DNA of 64,000 nucleotides from VBAS01 sp963773465 (lineage in GTDB: Bacteria; Bacteroidota; Bacteroidia; Chitinophagales; Chitinophagaceae): positions 1,116,001-1,180,000 of the forward strand of contig CAVZBF010000001.1 of assembly GCA_963773465.1 (NCBI GenBank). The letters run 5' to 3'. Under the pieces are notes generated by a model, which saw only the letters and a list, made by a program, of their open reading frames with translations, ran no database searches and had not been told where the DNA came from. The position numbers and the translations under genes are program-made. Positions 40,435 through 49,245 of the stretch are shown piece after piece. Position 1 is the first letter of the stretch. Every line of letters begins with the position of its first letter.

Positions 40435-40914
40435 ATGGATACGTTACAATTCCGGAAAGCTCTCGGGCATTTCGCAACTGGTGTTACCGTTGTAACTATT
40501 CCTAAATCAGGAGAGGATTATCATGGCGTAACCGTAAATGCCATTTGTTCTTTATCGCTGACACCTCCTCTTTTATTGGTATGCCTGAACAATGATACAC
40601 TCAGTTGTAAGTTTCTTCGCAAGTCCGGCAATTTTGCTGTAAACATTTTGTCGCAACAGCAGGAAGAGCTGGCGTTTCATTTTGCAAATTTGAAAACAGC
40701 AGAACGTATTCTGCTGGATGACGCTATTGAATTGGGTTATGAAGGAATTCCAACACTTAAAGAAAGCCTTGCGAATCTGACCTGTCGTGTCACTGAAGCA
40801 TTTTGCCGTGGCGATCATACTATATTTCTCGCTACGGTTCTCGATTTCCAGGTAAAAGAAACAAAAGCACCATTGGTATTTTTTAAAGGACAATTCACAA
40901 CCACTCATCAATGA
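40435..40914 (+). CDS. Flavin reductase family protein (HpaC/HsaB-like)
   Basis: Reduces free FMN or FAD with NAD(P)H and hands it to a partner monooxygenase. 159 residues, a single split-barrel domain. FRKALGHFATGVTVVTI opens it, GVTVNAICSLSLTPPLLLVC is the flavin-binding strand-loop, and FAVNILSQQQEELAFHFA and DHTIFLATVLDFQ are typical. The gene starts directly at the stop of the fusion gene and its own stop overlaps the SDR start (ATGA). No classical group D monooxygenase partner is annotated nearby. The Glu-less ACAD-fold enzyme at 34914 is the best candidate. Confidence 0.88.
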   Translation: MDTLQFRKALGHFATGVTVVTIPKSGEDYHGVTVNAICSLSLTPPLLLVCLNNDTLSCKFLRKSGNFAVNILSQQQEELAFHFANLKTAERILLDDAIELGYEGIPTLKESLANLTCRVTEAFCRGDHTIFLATVLDFQVKETKAPLVFFKGQFTTTHQ

Positions 40915-41720
40915 CGAAAGTAATACTTCTTACAGGAGCTTCTTCGGGCATCGGGCTTGCCAGCGCCAACAAGCTTAGCTCAGAGCAGCATGTTGTGTAC
41001 GGCACCACCCGTGATGCGGAACGTCTCAATGGAGTATCGTTTAAACCGGTGAAGATGGATGTAACAGATGACGGATCCGTACAGAATGCAATTGACCAAA
41101 TAATAAAAGCTGAAAAAAAAATCGATGTACTAATTAATAATGCAGGTAATGGTATTACGGGGCCGGCTTATGCGATGCCGTACGAGATGGCTAAAAAACA
41201 ATTTGAAGTAAATTTTTTTGGTGTGGTCCGCATGTGCAGCGCTGTAATACCGCACATGTTGCAACAAAAAAAAGGGTTGATCATAAATATTAGTTCTTTG
41301 GGTGGCCTGTTCGGACTTCCCTACCAGGCATTATACAGCGCCTCAAAATTTGCGATTGAAGGTTATTCGGAAAGCATGCGAATGGAACTACGAAAAACCG
41401 GTATTCGCGTAGTGGTAATTAATCCCGGTGATTTTAAAACTGATTTTGGACGCAACAGGGAAAAACTCTCTTTTACATTGCAGCATGAAGCACTTCATAA
41501 AAATTACCAGGCTGCCGTTAATAATATGGAAAAAGATGAAAATGCAGCTCCGGGCCCTGAAGCAGTTGCATTAAAGCTTAGTAAGATCATTGAAAAATCA
41601 AACCCATCACATCGTTATTTAGTTGGTCAGCCTTCACAAACTCTTGTGCCATTGCTAAAACGTTTGTTACCCGGTGCTCTTTTTGAAAAATTGTTAAGTG
41701 AGCATTATGGAATAAAATAA
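40911..41720 (+). CDS. Short-chain dehydrogenase/reductase
   Basis: NAD(P)-dependent alcohol/ketone oxidoreductase. 269 residues. TGASSGIGLASANKL (residues 7-21) is the cofactor loop, DVLINNAGNG the NAG motif, INISSLGGLFGLP has the catalytic Ser, and YSASKFAIEGYSESM the catalytic Tyr-X3-Lys. VVINPGDFKTDFG is the family C-terminal loop. It could reduce the ketone made by the alpha-oxoamine synthase, as 3-ketosphinganine reductase does in sphingolipid synthesis. Order and overlap with the flavin reductase gene support a shared pathway. The actual substrate is unknown. Confidence 0.9.
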   Translation: MTKVILLTGASSGIGLASANKLSSEQHVVYGTTRDAERLNGVSFKPVKMDVTDDGSVQNAIDQIIKAEKKIDVLINNAGNGITGPAYAMPYEMAKKQFEVNFFGVVRMCSAVIPHMLQQKKGLIINISSLGGLFGLPYQALYSASKFAIEGYSESMRMELRKTGIRVVVINPGDFKTDFGRNREKLSFTLQHEALHKNYQAAVNNMEKDENAAPGPEAVALKLSKIIEKSNPSHRYLVGQPSQTLVPLLKRLLPGALFEKLLSEHYGIK

Positions 41721-41774
41721 TTTATATCCGATTTTATGGTATAAACTTTTTGATCACCAATTAAATCTTTTCAT

Positions 41775-43463
41775 ATGAACACACTTTCTGACAGTATCGA
41801 TAGTCTGCAGGACGACTATGAAGTTGTCGTTATTGGTTCCGGATATGGCGGTTCAATTACTGCCAACCGGTTGGCACGTGCCGGAAAATCTGTTTGTATA
41901 CTGGAACGTGGTAAGGAATTTCAACCCGGCGATTTTCCTGATACGCCCAAAAAAATGAAAAAGCAAATTCAAACAGACGGGCCAAAAAAACACCGTGGAT
42001 CAAGGCTCGGACTTTTTGATTTTCGTCTCAACAAAGAGATCCAGGTTATCATGGGTTGCGGTTTGGGAGGTACTTCACTTATTAATGCGAATGTTGCTAT
42101 AATGCCTGATAAAAATATTTTCACCACCAGGCTATGGCCGAAAGAAATAGTGAATGACCTTGATAATATCTATAACCTCGATTGCATAAGAGCAAAAGAT
42201 ATGCTCAACCCTTCTCCCTTGCCAGAAGATTTTCCGCAACTTGTTAAACTCAATGTGCTTGAAAAAATGGCCGGGGCTTTGGGAAAACCTTTTTTCCGTG
42301 TTCCTCTCAATGTTACCTGGAAGAACGGACCCAATCATGTAGGGGTAGAACAAAGAGCATGCGTTATGTGCGGCGACTGTGTTAGCGGATGCAACCACAG
42401 GGCCAAGAATACATTGATCATGAATTACCTCCCCGATGCAAAAAAACACAATGCAAAGATCTTTACATGCATTCGTGTAACGCATGTCGAAAAAGCTACC
42501 GATGGATGGTTTGTATATATTGAAAACATGAACCCGGACCCGGACAAGAAAATTTCTATCAATCGCATAAAGGCACGCAAAGTGATCCTCTCTGCAGGCA
42601 CGTTGGGCTCAACAGAAATATTATTGCGGTCAAAAAAGAAAGGGCTGTCCTTATCAGACAAAGTTGGATATCGCTTTTCGAGTAATGGTGATTTTATCGG
42701 GTTTGGCTATAATACTGATGTGGAATGTAATGCAGTCGGTTTTGGAAATCGTTCACCTGTCGGGCGCCAACCCGTGGGCCCGTGCATTAGTGGAGTTATA
42801 GACATGAGGGCTGAACCGGATGTTAAACAGCGCATGATCATTGAAGACTGTTCGATACAAGGAAGCTCTGCAAATTTTTTACTTGTGTTGGGGCTTGGAC
42901 TTGCAGCTATTCCATTGGGAAAACCCACTGACCGCGGACTCAAAGACTGGTTTCGTGAAAGATGGAGACAACTCGTGAGTTTGTTCAGGGGACCTTATTC
43001 AGGAGCGGTGCGAAATACACAAGGTTTTCTTACCGCAAGTCTTGATGATGGTTCCGGTGAAATTTATCTTGATAAGGATCGCCCACGAATTACATGGCCG
43101 GGTGCCGGGCATGAAGGAAATTATGCTGCAGTGAACAAAGAAATGTATCGTGCCACCAAAGTTGTTGGCGGAACCTATATCCGCAATCCACTTTGGAACC
43201 CTTTCCTGAATTATGACCTTATCACTGCTCATCCGCTTGGCGGTTGCATTCTTGCAGATGATGCTACAACAGGAGTCGTGAATCACAAATGCCAGGTGTT
43301 TTCAGAAAACACTGGTACCGCTGTGCATGAAGGATTGTATGTGATAGATGGTGCCGTAATACCATCTTCGCTTTGCGCCAATCCTTTATTGACCATCTGT
43401 TCAATTAGTGAACGTGCATGCAGGATGATGGCAATTGATGAAGGGTTCACTATTAATTATTAG
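41775..43463 (+). CDS. GMC-family FAD oxidoreductase with Fe-S-type Cys motif (cholesterol-oxidase-like)
   Basis: 562 residues. VVVIGSGYGGSITANRLARA (about residues 16-35) binds FAD and GCGLGGTSLINANVAI is the second GMC segment. CVMCGDCVSGCN (Cys196, 199, 202, 206) has the CX2CX2CX3C spacing of a 4Fe-4S ferredoxin motif, seen in a branch of bacterial cholesterol-oxidase-like enzymes. The two usual catalytic residues are present: His486 in AHPLGGC and Asn536 in CANPLLTI. It probably oxidises an alcohol or ketone on a hydrophobic substrate. The next gene encodes separately the domain that is fused to the paralogue at 45962. Confidence 0.88.
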   Translation: MNTLSDSIDSLQDDYEVVVIGSGYGGSITANRLARAGKSVCILERGKEFQPGDFPDTPKKMKKQIQTDGPKKHRGSRLGLFDFRLNKEIQVIMGCGLGGTSLINANVAIMPDKNIFTTRLWPKEIVNDLDNIYNLDCIRAKDMLNPSPLPEDFPQLVKLNVLEKMAGALGKPFFRVPLNVTWKNGPNHVGVEQRACVMCGDCVSGCNHRAKNTLIMNYLPDAKKHNAKIFTCIRVTHVEKATDGWFVYIENMNPDPDKKISINRIKARKVILSAGTLGSTEILLRSKKKGLSLSDKVGYRFSSNGDFIGFGYNTDVECNAVGFGNRSPVGRQPVGPCISGVIDMRAEPDVKQRMIIEDCSIQGSSANFLLVLGLGLAAIPLGKPTDRGLKDWFRERWRQLVSLFRGPYSGAVRNTQGFLTASLDDGSGEIYLDKDRPRITWPGAGHEGNYAAVNKEMYRATKVVGGTYIRNPLWNPFLNYDLITAHPLGGCILADDATTGVVNHKCQVFSENTGTAVHEGLYVIDGAVIPSSLCANPLLTICSISERACRMMAIDEGFTINY

Positions 43464-43689
43464 TTCTTTGCTTATTGACGTCTGATTAGCGGCTTGAATT
43501 TTTTTTGATCTAAACCTTTTACGATCGTAAGAGTAAAAAACTCAAATGTCAACCAGCTTCCAGTGAGGCTGGCGGTTTATCAAATGGTTTTTACATACAT
43601 TTCGTGTATTAAAAAAATAGAATAGAGAAAAGAGAGAAATGAATTGGGAGATGGCATTATTATCTGGTCACTATAAATAAATTCATTTC

Positions 43690-44364
43690 ATGAAAGAAAC
43701 GGTTGGTGACGCCGCTCCGGTTTCAACTAAAGTGGGCAGACACACAATAATGACCACGCTGGAAGAAATGAAGGGTTACATAAGCGTTAATGCTTCAGAT
43801 TTCCAGACTGGTTATGCCCGGGGCAGGGAGGAAAACACGTATATCATTGTTCATTTCGAGGTAATAGCAGATGACGTTGAAAGTTTTGTAACCAGGCCCG
43901 ATCACCCCGGCAAGCTTAAAGGTTATATACGATGTAACCAACTTTGGGGAAAGGAAAATACTTTTGAAGGAACTATTAATCTCTTTGTCGACACCGATAA
44001 TCCATGGCTTAAGAAATTAATTTACCGGTTATATTTTAAAGATGAGCAGGGTAATCCCCTCACCTTTTATGGCATCAAGGAAATTACAGACAACCCTTTT
44101 TCAAGTGTGTTGAAGGACACACAAATATTGTATGCAAAAATCCTTAAGGGTTGGGTGAAACCCGGTGAGGAAAATTCAGCGCCTTTATTTGCCATTGGGA
44201 TCCTTTATCTCTATATAAGAAACTTTATTACGTTTGTTGTTTTTCATATTCGTTTCAAAGGGCCCGGCAGTTGGAAATGGAAATGGCGGTTTATGAAATG
44301 GTTTTTCGGTACTTGCCTGCGCTTTATGAGAATTAAGAAAAAAGGCAGAAGCGATAAAGGATAA
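43690..44364 (+). CDS. Stand-alone accessory domain of GMC oxidoreductases
   Basis: 224 residues, no signal peptide. YIIVHFEVIADDVESFVTRP, GTINLFVDTDNPWLKKLIYR and LFAIGILYLYIRNFITFVVF line up with the C-terminal 230 residues of the GMC protein at 45962 (FNLIVDNDDVDLFVSTPAHQ; GSFHLLVQDPERVRGRYLYY; IGTGLLRLTLKDFVTKQFG). Here it is a separate gene beside a GMC gene that lacks the domain. The basic, Trp-rich end (KGPGSWKWKWRFMKWFFGTC) may bind membrane. The biochemical role is unknown. Confidence 0.65.
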   Translation: MKETVGDAAPVSTKVGRHTIMTTLEEMKGYISVNASDFQTGYARGREENTYIIVHFEVIADDVESFVTRPDHPGKLKGYIRCNQLWGKENTFEGTINLFVDTDNPWLKKLIYRLYFKDEQGNPLTFYGIKEITDNPFSSVLKDTQILYAKILKGWVKPGEENSAPLFAIGILYLYIRNFITFVVFHIRFKGPGSWKWKWRFMKWFFGTCLRFMRIKKKGRSDKG

Positions 44365-44424
44365 TTCCTCCCCGCAATAATGGGGATCCATACACATGAG
44401 AAACGATATTAAAAATTAAGTGAT

Positions 44425-44883
44425 ATGTGGACAACGCAAGCATCGCAAACTACATATGCTCCGCCAGAAATGGTGTGGGCCGAATGGTCATCGCCGGGCA
44501 CATGGGATCAATGGGTTCCTGTTTTTAAGTGGGCGAAATTTTATGGACCGTTTGCTGAGAACACCAGGGGGGAAGTTCAAATGCAGAATGTTCCGGGCCT
44601 GATCGGAAAAATCATGACAAGGAAACCACAGAAATGGCTCATCACGGAAATAGTGGACAAAAAAATATTTAACGATTATGCACCTCAGTTTTTAGCAAAA
44701 GTTTGGTTTAATCATTCTTTAAATAAGGATGCAGCGGGGAATACAATTATTACGATCGAAGTAAGAATTACAGGAGTATTATCTTCTATTTACGGCGCAC
44801 TGGTCGGAAAAATCTTTAAGCGGATCTTACCCGTCGCTATTGCAAATCTTGTTAAGTTGATAGAAGCCAAATCCAATAAATGA
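44425..44883 (+). CDS. SRPBCC (START/polyketide cyclase-like) protein
   Basis: 152 residues forming a single hydrophobic-cavity domain. TYAPPEMVWAEWSSPGTWDQ at the start is the typical SRPBCC helix-strand beginning. RGEVQMQNVPGLIGKIMTRK and FNHSLNKDAAGNTIITIEVR are middle strands, and KIFKRILPVAIANLVKLIEA is the long C-terminal helix. Such proteins bind lipids or cyclise and hydrate intermediates. The neighbours (methyltransferase after 48 bases and GMC genes) suggest it works on the same lipid. No signal peptide. Confidence 0.75.
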   Translation: MWTTQASQTTYAPPEMVWAEWSSPGTWDQWVPVFKWAKFYGPFAENTRGEVQMQNVPGLIGKIMTRKPQKWLITEIVDKKIFNDYAPQFLAKVWFNHSLNKDAAGNTIITIEVRITGVLSSIYGALVGKIFKRILPVAIANLVKLIEAKSNK

Positions 44884-44931
44884 ACGAACAAATAATAATC
44901 ACGGACATCATACATTATTAATTCATTTTTT

Positions 44932-45783
44932 ATGAACGACGACATCATTGAATCGATTACGGAAAAAGGCATCAACATGGAGTTATTTCTTTGCTCGGAA
45001 ATTCTCAGGTTGCCTTCACTTCATTTTGGTTATTGGGAAGGGAACGAACCACTGAACATGGAAAATATGCGTAAGGCGCAGGTACGTTATAATACACAAC
45101 TGATCGGCCATGTTCCGCCAACCGTAAATACTGTGTTGGATGTTGGTTGTGGTATCGGAGATATATCAAGATCCTTATCTGAACTTGGCTATACTGTATC
45201 GGCACTGTCGCCCGATGCCAACCATGCCAGGGTATTTGCAACTACTCCCGCACTTCAGCCTGTTCAATTTTATCATTCCAAATTTGAAGACCTTAATATC
45301 GATAAAAAATTCGACCTGATTCTGATGAGTGAATCACAGAATTATTTCGAAAAACACGCCGGCCTTCAGCAATGCAGGCGTTATCTTAACGACGGAGGAT
45401 ATATTCTCATTTGCGGGATGTTTCGTAAAGAGCGAAACCAGTATTTCATTGACATGCATAATGTAGAATCTGAATATATCACTGACGCAGCCAAAGCCGG
45501 TTTTGCATTATTAAAGAACGTGGACATTACAGGCAATGTGCTGCCGACTATGAAGTTCGCCACAGAACAATATCATAGTTACATCGTTCCGTTTCTTAAT
45601 TTGGCAAACCTGTATTACCAGGGAGTTTCTTCCTTTAAACAACGTTTGATCCAATGGTATTTCAGAAAAGAAATTAAGAATGCAAAACGCATTCATAAGT
45701 ATTATCTTGAATATTTCGATTCTGAATTATTCAAGAAAAATGTTGTTTATGTAACGCATCTTTATAAAAAAGAAATAGTATAA
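44932..45783 (+). CDS. SAM-dependent class I methyltransferase
   Basis: 283 residues. VLDVGCGIGDISRSLSELGY (about residues 66-85) is SAM motif I, SALSPDANHARVFA motif II-like, FDLILMSESQNYFEKHAG motif III-like and GGYILICGMFRKERNQY motif IV. The C-terminal part is helical, ending with many Lys and Tyr residues (KNAKRIHKYYLEYFDSELFK). The acceptor (O, N or C) is not predictable. As part of the cluster it may methylate the lipid product or its amine. The stop codon is followed by 178 non-coding bases, the largest gap but one within the cluster. Confidence 0.85.
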   Translation: MNDDIIESITEKGINMELFLCSEILRLPSLHFGYWEGNEPLNMENMRKAQVRYNTQLIGHVPPTVNTVLDVGCGIGDISRSLSELGYTVSALSPDANHARVFATTPALQPVQFYHSKFEDLNIDKKFDLILMSESQNYFEKHAGLQQCRRYLNDGGYILICGMFRKERNQYFIDMHNVESEYITDAAKAGFALLKNVDITGNVLPTMKFATEQYHSYIVPFLNLANLYYQGVSSFKQRLIQWYFRKEIKNAKRIHKYYLEYFDSELFKKNVVYVTHLYKKEIV

Positions 45784-45961
45784 CGCGTTACTAATTGCTG
45801 TATAGTATGGAAACATAATGAAGGAAGCCATGAGTTGTTTTATGAAAGCAAGGCTTTTGAATAAAACATTATCCGTCATGAGTGATAAAATATCCATACA
45901 TTTAAACTAAGGATAATGGTTGGTTGAGAAACTTATTAATGCTCATTTTTAAAAGGTTATT

Positions 45962-48376
45962 TTGAAAAAGCTATCTCACCCCATAGGAGAAATCAAAGAC
46001 CATTATCAGATAGTAATAGTGGGTTCAGGTTATGGGGGAGCTATTGCAGCATCACGTCTTTCACGGGCCGGCCAGGAAGTATGCGTACTTGAGAGAGGGA
46101 GAGAATTTGGTATCGGCGATTTCCCTGCTAATTATAGCGAAATCAAAAAGAACATCCGGACAACTCCATTAACAAAGCGTAAGGGGAAGGGCACAGCGTT
46201 GTACGATTTTAGAATCAACGATGATGTGAATGTGTTTACCGGATGTGGCTTAGGAGGAACTTCACTAATTAACAGGAATGTGATGGTTTCGCCTGGTAGC
46301 AAAGTATTTGAAGATCCTTTATGGCCGGAGGAGATCAGAAACGATTATGATAATTTGATATCAATTGATGCTGGTCGCGCCGAAGAAATGCTTAAGCCAT
46401 CAATTTATCCGGACAGTTTTCCTGCACTGACAAAACTCGATGCTTTAAAAACTACTGCGGAAAAACTGGATGGTGAGTTTGGCAAAATTCCTATCTCAGT
46501 AAATTTTAATGAGGGTGTTAATCATGTTGGAGTGTACCAGCAGGCTTGCAAGCTATGCGGAAATTGCGTTTCCGGATGCAATTACGGCGCACAGAATACA
46601 CTATCCAATAATTATTTGCCAGATGCCATTTCACATGGCGCAAAAATTTTTACAAGAGTTAAAGTAGAAAAGATTGCAAAGTACCAGGATCAGTGGCTGG
46701 TATATTATTCATTGGTAGACTATGGTATGGAAAAGTTTTCAACTTCCAAAATGTTCCTTAAAGCTGACTTGCTAATATTGTCAGCAGGTACCTTAGGCTC
46801 TGCTGAGATCTTGTTTAGATCAAGGTTGGAGGAAGGGTTGACTCTCTCTGATTGCCTGGGTAATAAATTAACCGGAAATATTAATTACTCCGGATTCATC
46901 TATAATAGCAATTCAAGAATAAACATACTTGGACGTAAGAAAAAAGAAACAAATTCCTCAGCTCCTATAGGGCCGAGCATTACCGGAAACATTCATTTTA
47001 AAAACAACGGTACCGAAAAAAGCAATGCAAATATTCAAGATGATTCTATTCCCGGAGGATTAGTAACCCGGTCGCTGGCTTTAGGTCTTGCTATGAATAA
47101 ACAACGCAATGGCAAGAAACTGCAAAACACAAACGGTAAATGGTTATCGAAATTATGGAGGAAAATCGTCTCTGTAATTTTCAGTCCTTATCATGGCGCG
47201 ACAAAATATACTAACAGCTATTCCTCGTCAATCTCGAATACATCTACTGGTAAGATTAATTATTCTGATGACGTTATATCTGTAAAATGGCCAGACTTAA
47301 CCAATGGCACAAATTCTCAATTCTTAGATGATAAACTAACTGAAGCGTCGAAAGTATTTGGAGGTACTTACGTTAAACGACCGTTGCGGAGTAAGTGGTA
47401 TTTGCCGCAACCCTTAATGTATGCTCCTTTGGGCGGATGTGCAATGTCCAAAGATGCAACAGAAGGAGTAGTGAACCATAAATGCCAGTTATTCAAATCA
47501 ACCAGCGGGAATGAAGTTTATAAAAACTTTTATGTGGTTGATGGATCTGTCATTCCACTCAACCCGGGTATTGAGCCTATGCTTACCATATCGGCTGTCG
47601 CAGAAAGAACCTGCAGATTGATAGCAGAGGATTATGGATGGAAGATTAATTATGATCTTGCAAAATCACCTGAAGATCCAAGAAGAGATGCAAAATTTGG
47701 TTTTGAGTTTTCTCATTCTAACAGAGGCTTTTTCTCACTTGAGGTTAGAGATAAGAGCCCGAGGTTTGAAGACATGAAGCGTTTTTTCTTAGGTGAAAAG
47801 TTGGGGAAAGCTAATCAATCGAATTTTGATTTTAATTTGATCGTTGATAATGATGACGTAGATCTTTTTGTTTCAACACCCGCTCACCAGGCAAAATTGT
47901 TAGGAACCGTAAGTGCGAAGGCATTGTCTGAACACCCGTTAATTGTAACTGAAGGCAGTTTTCATTTATTAGTTCAGGACCCGGAACGTGTTCGCGGCAG
48001 GTATTTGTATTATAGATTTAAATTGGTTAGCAGGGAGGGTAAGTATTATTATTTTGACGGATTCAGAGCAATCCGGAAAGAAAATTCGTATGATGGTCTC
48101 TGGGCCAACATGTCAATTATGTATTTTACGCTTCATGAAGGAACTTCTTACGAAGATCCTATAATTGGTACGGGCCTGCTAAGACTTACTCTTAAGGATT
48201 TCGTCACTAAGCAATTTGGAACGCTTACTGCAAAGAACATTACTTCCAAAAAGGATGGATATAAAGTTAAAATAAGATTTGTTTTGTACTTCCTGCGTAA
48301 TATGCTGAAAGTATTCCGGTGGAAAATAATTTTTCCCGGGAGTAACAAACGAAGGGCTAAAGCCCTGGGCTTTTAA
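45962..48376 (+). CDS. GMC-family oxidoreductase fused to the accessory domain, catalytic His and Asn replaced
   Basis: 804 residues, TTG start. Residues 1-565 are paralogous to the GMC enzyme at 41775: IVGSGYGGAIAASRLSRAG, GCGLGGTSLINRNVMV and CKLCGNCVSGCN with Cys196 at the same position. At the active site the conserved HPLGG is APLGG (Ala488), and the position of the catalytic Asn is Glu538 (GIEPMLTI). FAD-binding parts look intact, so it may be a pseudoenzyme or use other chemistry. Residues from about 579 form the domain that is a separate gene at 43690. It could be a regulator or partner of the active paralogue. Confidence 0.85.
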   Translation: MKKLSHPIGEIKDHYQIVIVGSGYGGAIAASRLSRAGQEVCVLERGREFGIGDFPANYSEIKKNIRTTPLTKRKGKGTALYDFRINDDVNVFTGCGLGGTSLINRNVMVSPGSKVFEDPLWPEEIRNDYDNLISIDAGRAEEMLKPSIYPDSFPALTKLDALKTTAEKLDGEFGKIPISVNFNEGVNHVGVYQQACKLCGNCVSGCNYGAQNTLSNNYLPDAISHGAKIFTRVKVEKIAKYQDQWLVYYSLVDYGMEKFSTSKMFLKADLLILSAGTLGSAEILFRSRLEEGLTLSDCLGNKLTGNINYSGFIYNSNSRINILGRKKKETNSSAPIGPSITGNIHFKNNGTEKSNANIQDDSIPGGLVTRSLALGLAMNKQRNGKKLQNTNGKWLSKLWRKIVSVIFSPYHGATKYTNSYSSSISNTSTGKINYSDDVISVKWPDLTNGTNSQFLDDKLTEASKVFGGTYVKRPLRSKWYLPQPLMYAPLGGCAMSKDATEGVVNHKCQLFKSTSGNEVYKNFYVVDGSVIPLNPGIEPMLTISAVAERTCRLIAEDYGWKINYDLAKSPEDPRRDAKFGFEFSHSNRGFFSLEVRDKSPRFEDMKRFFLGEKLGKANQSNFDFNLIVDNDDVDLFVSTPAHQAKLLGTVSAKALSEHPLIVTEGSFHLLVQDPERVRGRYLYYRFKLVSREGKYYYFDGFRAIRKENSYDGLWANMSIMYFTLHEGTSYEDPIIGTGLLRLTLKDFVTKQFGTLTAKNITSKKDGYKVKIRFVLYFLRNMLKVFRWKIIFPGSNKRRAKALGF

Positions 48377-48399
48377 ATTAATTCTATAAACTGAAACAA

Positions 48400-49245
48400 A
48401 TGAATTATTACCAGCCGAGATCCTTAAAAGATGCAATGGGCCTGATTGAAACCGGTGCAATCCCTCTTGCTGGAGGTACAATTCTGACACCGGAAATCTT
48501 ACATTTTAAAATTCATCCTGAACAAATCGCAGATCTGCGTTATTTGAATGATTTAAAAGAAATAAAAATCGAAAACGATTATTTGGAGATTGGAGCGCTA
48601 ACAACTATTGAGCAGATCGCTAATTCTCCTTTGCTTGGCTCAGGAGAGTTCAAAGCATTGAAACAAGCAGCACTTTCCATAGGGAATCCCCACGTACGAA
48701 GGGTCGGTACGGTTGGCGGGAATCTCTTATGGAACCATCCGGGATCAGACTTAAGACCTGTTTTTTTCTGTTTTGATGGCGAAGTATTATTATCTGCACA
48801 TGATGATCAAAACAAATGGATTCCTGTAAAAGAATTAATGGCTTCGCAAACTAATTCTCCACATCTCATTACAAAGTTGAGAGTTCCCGTTCAGGCAAAA
48901 CGCAAATCAGGATTTAAAAAATTTGCATGGAGAAAATCATCAGGAAAAACTATAGTGAGTATAGCCGTCACTACTATTTTTAATGAAGGAACTTTTGCGA
49001 ACACTAATATTTTTATGGGTGGAATAAATAATACTCCGATCCACCTCGTTGAGTTGGGTACATTATTCAGCGATAATTTAAACAACTCTAAAAAATTTGT
49101 TTATGATGATAGCTTAAGTCACCTTATTTCGGGAAAGGACTCCATACCCATGTCTACTTACAAAATCAAGCTTGCATTTCACGGCATTCAGGATGTCCTA
49201 AACGAAATTTTATATGAGCAATTTAACGAACCACGTCGACCTTAA
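48400..49245 (+). CDS. FAD-binding subunit of a molybdenum hydroxylase (CoxM-like)
   Basis: Medium subunit of the xanthine-dehydrogenase family, passing electrons from Fe-S centres to FAD. 281 residues. PLAGGTILTPEILHFKI is the first FAD phosphate loop, EIGALTTIEQIANSPLLG is typical, and RRVGTVGGNLLWNHPGSDLRP holds the second TVGGNL loop. FKKFAWRKSSGKTIVSIAVT is the C-terminal family segment. Its end overlaps the next gene by 32 bases, indicating a shared transcript and stoichiometric translation. Confidence 0.92.
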   Translation: MNYYQPRSLKDAMGLIETGAIPLAGGTILTPEILHFKIHPEQIADLRYLNDLKEIKIENDYLEIGALTTIEQIANSPLLGSGEFKALKQAALSIGNPHVRRVGTVGGNLLWNHPGSDLRPVFFCFDGEVLLSAHDDQNKWIPVKELMASQTNSPHLITKLRVPVQAKRKSGFKKFAWRKSSGKTIVSIAVTTIFNEGTFANTNIFMGGINNTPIHLVELGTLFSDNLNNSKKFVYDDSLSHLISGKDSIPMSTYKIKLAFHGIQDVLNEILYEQFNEPRRP

